Made by a program: the position numbers and the translations under genes. From NCBI GenBank assembly GCA_019689615.1, contig JADGHD010000296.1:1-6453 (forward strand): a stretch of 6,453 nucleotides of DNA. Direction: 5' to 3'. Below are positions 4,400 to 6,453 of this stretch, piece after piece. Source of the stretch: Frankia sp. GTDB taxonomy: Bacteria; Actinomycetota; Actinomycetes; Frankiales; Frankiaceae. The first letter of the stretch is position 1, and each line of letters begins with the position of its first letter. The notes under the pieces were generated by a model that was not told where the DNA came from, did not search any database, and saw nothing but the letters and a program-made list of their open reading frames with translations.

Positions 4400-6271
4400 A
4401 TGGGACGACAGCCTGACATCCCCGGGGCAGCGGACGGCGGCGCTGGCGCGGCCCGCAGCGCCACGGAGGACGGGTCGGCAGGCTTAGCCGGCCGGCCCGC
4501 ATTAGCCACGAGCGCGGCGGGTGAGGCCGGCGCGCCGGCCAGGGCCGGCGGCACCCGGCGCGCGGTACTGGTGGGCGCGGTCGGCGCGGCGGCGATCACC
4601 GCCGCCGGCTGGACGCCGGCCCTGCGCGCCCCGGCGGCACTCGCCGACCCCCCGGCGCCGCCGTCGTTCCCGTCGGGGATCCCGCTCTACCGGCAGCTGT
4701 TCAAGAACTGGGCCGGCGACATCTCGGTCTCCGGGATGTGGACCTGCGCGCCGGTTACCCCGGCCGACGTGGTGACGGTCGCCAACTGGGCCAGGGCCAA
4801 CGGCTGGAAGGTCCGCCCCCGGGGCATGGCGCACAACTGGTCACCGCTGACCGTGCCCGCCGGGTCCTCCGGCAACAACGTGATCCTCGTCGACACCACC
4901 CAGCACCTGAAGTCCGTCACGATCAACGGGCCGTCCGGCGGCCAGCCGGCGACGGTGCGCGCCCAGACCGGCGTGGCCATGGAGAGCCTGCTCGGCCAGC
5001 TGCAGTCCGCCGGCTACGGGCTGACCGCGACGCCGGCGCCGGGCGACCTGACACTGGGCGGCGTGCTGGCGATCGGCGCCCACGGCACCGCGATCCCCGC
5101 GGCCGGCGAGACGCCGGTCTCCGGCACCACCTACGGCTCGCTGTCCAACCTGGTCACCGAGCTCACCGCGGTCGTCTGGGACTCCGCGGCCAACCAGTAC
5201 GTCCTGCGCACGTTCAGCCGCTCCGACCCGGAATCGAAGGCCTTCCTCGCCCACGTCGGCCGGGCCTTCCTCACCGAGGTGGTGCTGCAGGTCGGCGCGA
5301 ACCAGCGGCTGCGCTGCCAGAGCTGGTTCGACATCCCGTGGACCGAGATGTTCGCCGCGCCCGGCTCGAGCGGGCGGACGTTCGCCAGCTACGTCAACAG
5401 CGCCGGCCGGGTCGAGGCGATCTGGTTCCCGTTCACGGACAACCCCTGGCTCAAGGTCTGGAGCCGCCGGCCCACCAAGCCGCTGCTGTCCCGGCAGGTG
5501 AACAGCCCGTACAACTACCCGTTCTCGGACAACCTGTCCCCCGAGCTCGCCGACCTCGCCGGCCAGATCATCTCCGGCAACCCCGGGCTGGCCCCGACGT
5601 TCGGCCAGACGCAGATCGCCGTCGTCGGCGCCGGGCTGATCACCACGTTCAGCTACGACATCTGGGGCTGGTCGAAGGACCTCCTGCTCTACGTCCGGCC
5701 GACCACGCTGCGGGTCACCGCGAACGGCTACGCGATCCTGACCAACCGCTCCAACATCCAGCGGGTGGTGCACGAGTTCTGCACCTACTACCAGAACAAG
5801 CTGAACACCTATCGGAACAACGGCCTGTACCCGATGAACGGGCCGGTGGAAATCCGGGTCACCGGGCTGGACGTCGACAGCGACGTCCGCGTGCCGTCCG
5901 CCGGCTCGCCCCAGCTGTCCGCCGTGCGCCCGCGGCCGGACCACCCCGAGTGGGACGTCGCGGTCTGGCTGGACATCCTCACCATCCCGGGCACGCCGTA
6001 CTCGAACCAGTTCTACCGAGAGGTCGAGTCCTGGGTGTTCTCGAACTACTCCGGCTCGTACGCGTCGGCCCGGGTCGAGTGGTCCAAGGGCTGGGGCTAC
6101 ACCAACAGCGCCGCGTGGGCGGACAGCACCATGATCGGCACGACCGTGCCGAACAGCCTGCGCGCCGGCCAGCCCTCGGGCGACAACTTCGACACCGCCG
6201 TCGCCACCCTGAACGCCTACGACCCGCACCGCATCTTCAGCAGCCCGCTGCTCGACTCCCTGCTCCCCTGA
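4400..6271 (+). CDS. Class II cholesterol oxidase (covalent FAD, VAO fold), Tat-exported
   Basis: A 623-aa secreted flavoenzyme (EC 1.1.3.6) that oxidises the 3-beta-hydroxyl of cholesterol and isomerises the product to cholest-4-en-3-one, passing electrons to O2 to give H2O2. A long N-terminal region leads to a twin-arginine signal, TRRAVLVGA (52-60), a hydrophobic stretch and a likely cleavage after ALA (80-82), leaving about 541 residues. The FAD-binding domain follows: RGMAHNWSPL (142-150 region) contains His145, equivalent to the flavin-linked His121 of the Brevibacterium sterolicum enzyme, and PAPGDLTLGGVLAIGAHGTAIP (212-233) binds FAD. The cholesterol-substrate-binding domain has RVEAIWFPF with Glu339 and NGPVEIRVTG with Glu484 and Arg486, matching the known Glu311 and Glu475/Arg477. 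The C-terminus (AYDPHRIFSSPLLDS) is intact. Export by Tat fits a protein folded around covalent FAD. It is unrelated to the GMC-type class I enzymes. It has its own promoter. Identification rests on close resemblance recalled from the family. Confidence 0.95.
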   Translation: MGRQPDIPGAADGGAGAARSATEDGSAGLAGRPALATSAAGEAGAPARAGGTRRAVLVGAVGAAAITAAGWTPALRAPAALADPPAPPSFPSGIPLYRQLFKNWAGDISVSGMWTCAPVTPADVVTVANWARANGWKVRPRGMAHNWSPLTVPAGSSGNNVILVDTTQHLKSVTINGPSGGQPATVRAQTGVAMESLLGQLQSAGYGLTATPAPGDLTLGGVLAIGAHGTAIPAAGETPVSGTTYGSLSNLVTELTAVVWDSAANQYVLRTFSRSDPESKAFLAHVGRAFLTEVVLQVGANQRLRCQSWFDIPWTEMFAAPGSSGRTFASYVNSAGRVEAIWFPFTDNPWLKVWSRRPTKPLLSRQVNSPYNYPFSDNLSPELADLAGQIISGNPGLAPTFGQTQIAVVGAGLITTFSYDIWGWSKDLLLYVRPTTLRVTANGYAILTNRSNIQRVVHEFCTYYQNKLNTYRNNGLYPMNGPVEIRVTGLDVDSDVRVPSAGSPQLSAVRPRPDHPEWDVAVWLDILTIPGTPYSNQFYREVESWVFSNYSGSYASARVEWSKGWGYTNSAAWADSTMIGTTVPNSLRAGQPSGDNFDTAVATLNAYDPHRIFSSPLLDSLLP

Positions 6272-6286
6272 TGCCGGCCTGGCGAG

Positions 6287-6302
6287 CCGGGCCTCCTCCC
6301 GG
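6287..6302 (+). terminator. Weak stem-loop after cholesterol oxidase
   Basis: CCGGG (6287-6291) can pair with CCCGG (6298-6302) over the loop CCTCCT, 16 bases after the stop codon. The stem is only 5 bp and no T-tract follows, so it could be a GC-type terminator or chance. Confidence 0.3.
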
Positions 6303-6346
6303 GGTTCGGCGCGGAGAAGCCGAGACTCGTCCTCATGTCGGTGGGC

Positions 6347-6409
6347 CGGCTCCCTGGGCCGAGGCTGCTGAGGTCGGCTCGCCGGGCCTGACCCCGGCTC
6401 CCTGAGCCG
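6347..6409 (+). terminator. Two repeated stem-loops, candidate tandem terminator
   Basis: A 16-base sequence occurs at 6346-6361 (CCGGCTCCCTGGGCCG) and again at 6394-6409 with one change. The second copy folds as CGGCTC-CCT-GAGCCG (6395-6409), a perfect 6-bp stem; the first folds identically with one G-U pair (6347-6361). The 48-base spacing and position downstream of the oxidase suggest T-less tandem terminators. No gene is seen from 6272 to the window end at 6453. Confidence 0.42.
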
Positions 6410-6453
6410 CGCCGGACGCGGCCGGGCCGGGTGGCGCCGGGAACGCCCGCGCG

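Noticed and set aside
4738..6405. Long plus- and minus-strand frames inside the cholesterol oxidase gene
   Set aside because: Both are out-of-frame shadows; the third frame gives a full-length, motif-complete enzyme.

Overview
The window is very GC-rich, with strong G/C preference at third codon positions, good AGGAGG-type ribosome binding sites and actinobacterial protein families: a short [3Fe-4S] ferredoxin, a TetR regulator, a DUF6343-like two-helix membrane protein and a Tat-exported sterol oxidase. This points to a high-GC actinomycete; a Frankia-like or Streptomyces/Mycobacteriales-like source is plausible, but the sequence alone does not settle the genus.

Layout, left to right. 10-1554 (minus): a class I AMP-dependent acyl-CoA synthetase whose C-terminus carries five perfect 12-bp repeats coding (Ala-Thr-Asp-Gly)5. 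1555-1765: divergent intergenic region. 1766-1954 (plus): a 62-aa [3Fe-4S] ferredoxin. 1955-2140: GC-rich spacer with competing small hairpins. 2141-2887 (plus): a crotonase-superfamily enoyl-CoA hydratase/isomerase whose active-site residues look isomerase-like. 2888-2960: short spacer with nested palindromes. 2961-3740 (plus): a TetR-family regulator. 3741-3853: spacer with a perfect 7-bp hairpin. 3854-4186 (plus): a small two-helix membrane protein. 4187-4399: a regulatory region with a near-consensus promoter followed directly by a perfect 15-bp inverted repeat. 4400-6271 (plus): a class II (covalent-FAD, VAO-fold) cholesterol oxidase with a Tat signal. 6272-6453: no gene, several stem-loops.

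The acyl-CoA synthetase, ferredoxin, enoyl-CoA hydratase/isomerase and TetR gene look like a small CoA-dependent lipid or terpenoid/steroid catabolic cluster under TetR control, with the ferredoxin probably serving a P450 or other oxygenase outside the window. The secreted cholesterol oxidase (3-beta-hydroxysterol to 3-keto-4-ene plus H2O2) has its own promoter. A steroid-catabolic theme would unify the window but is inference: the neighbouring enzymes have no substrate assignment.

I see no evidence of a wholly new system, CRISPR array, prophage, insertion sequence or RNA gene. The most notable non-coding signal is the 33-bp element at 4321-4353, two near-palindromic 15-mers that together form a perfect hairpin just after the predicted start of the cholesterol oxidase transcript.
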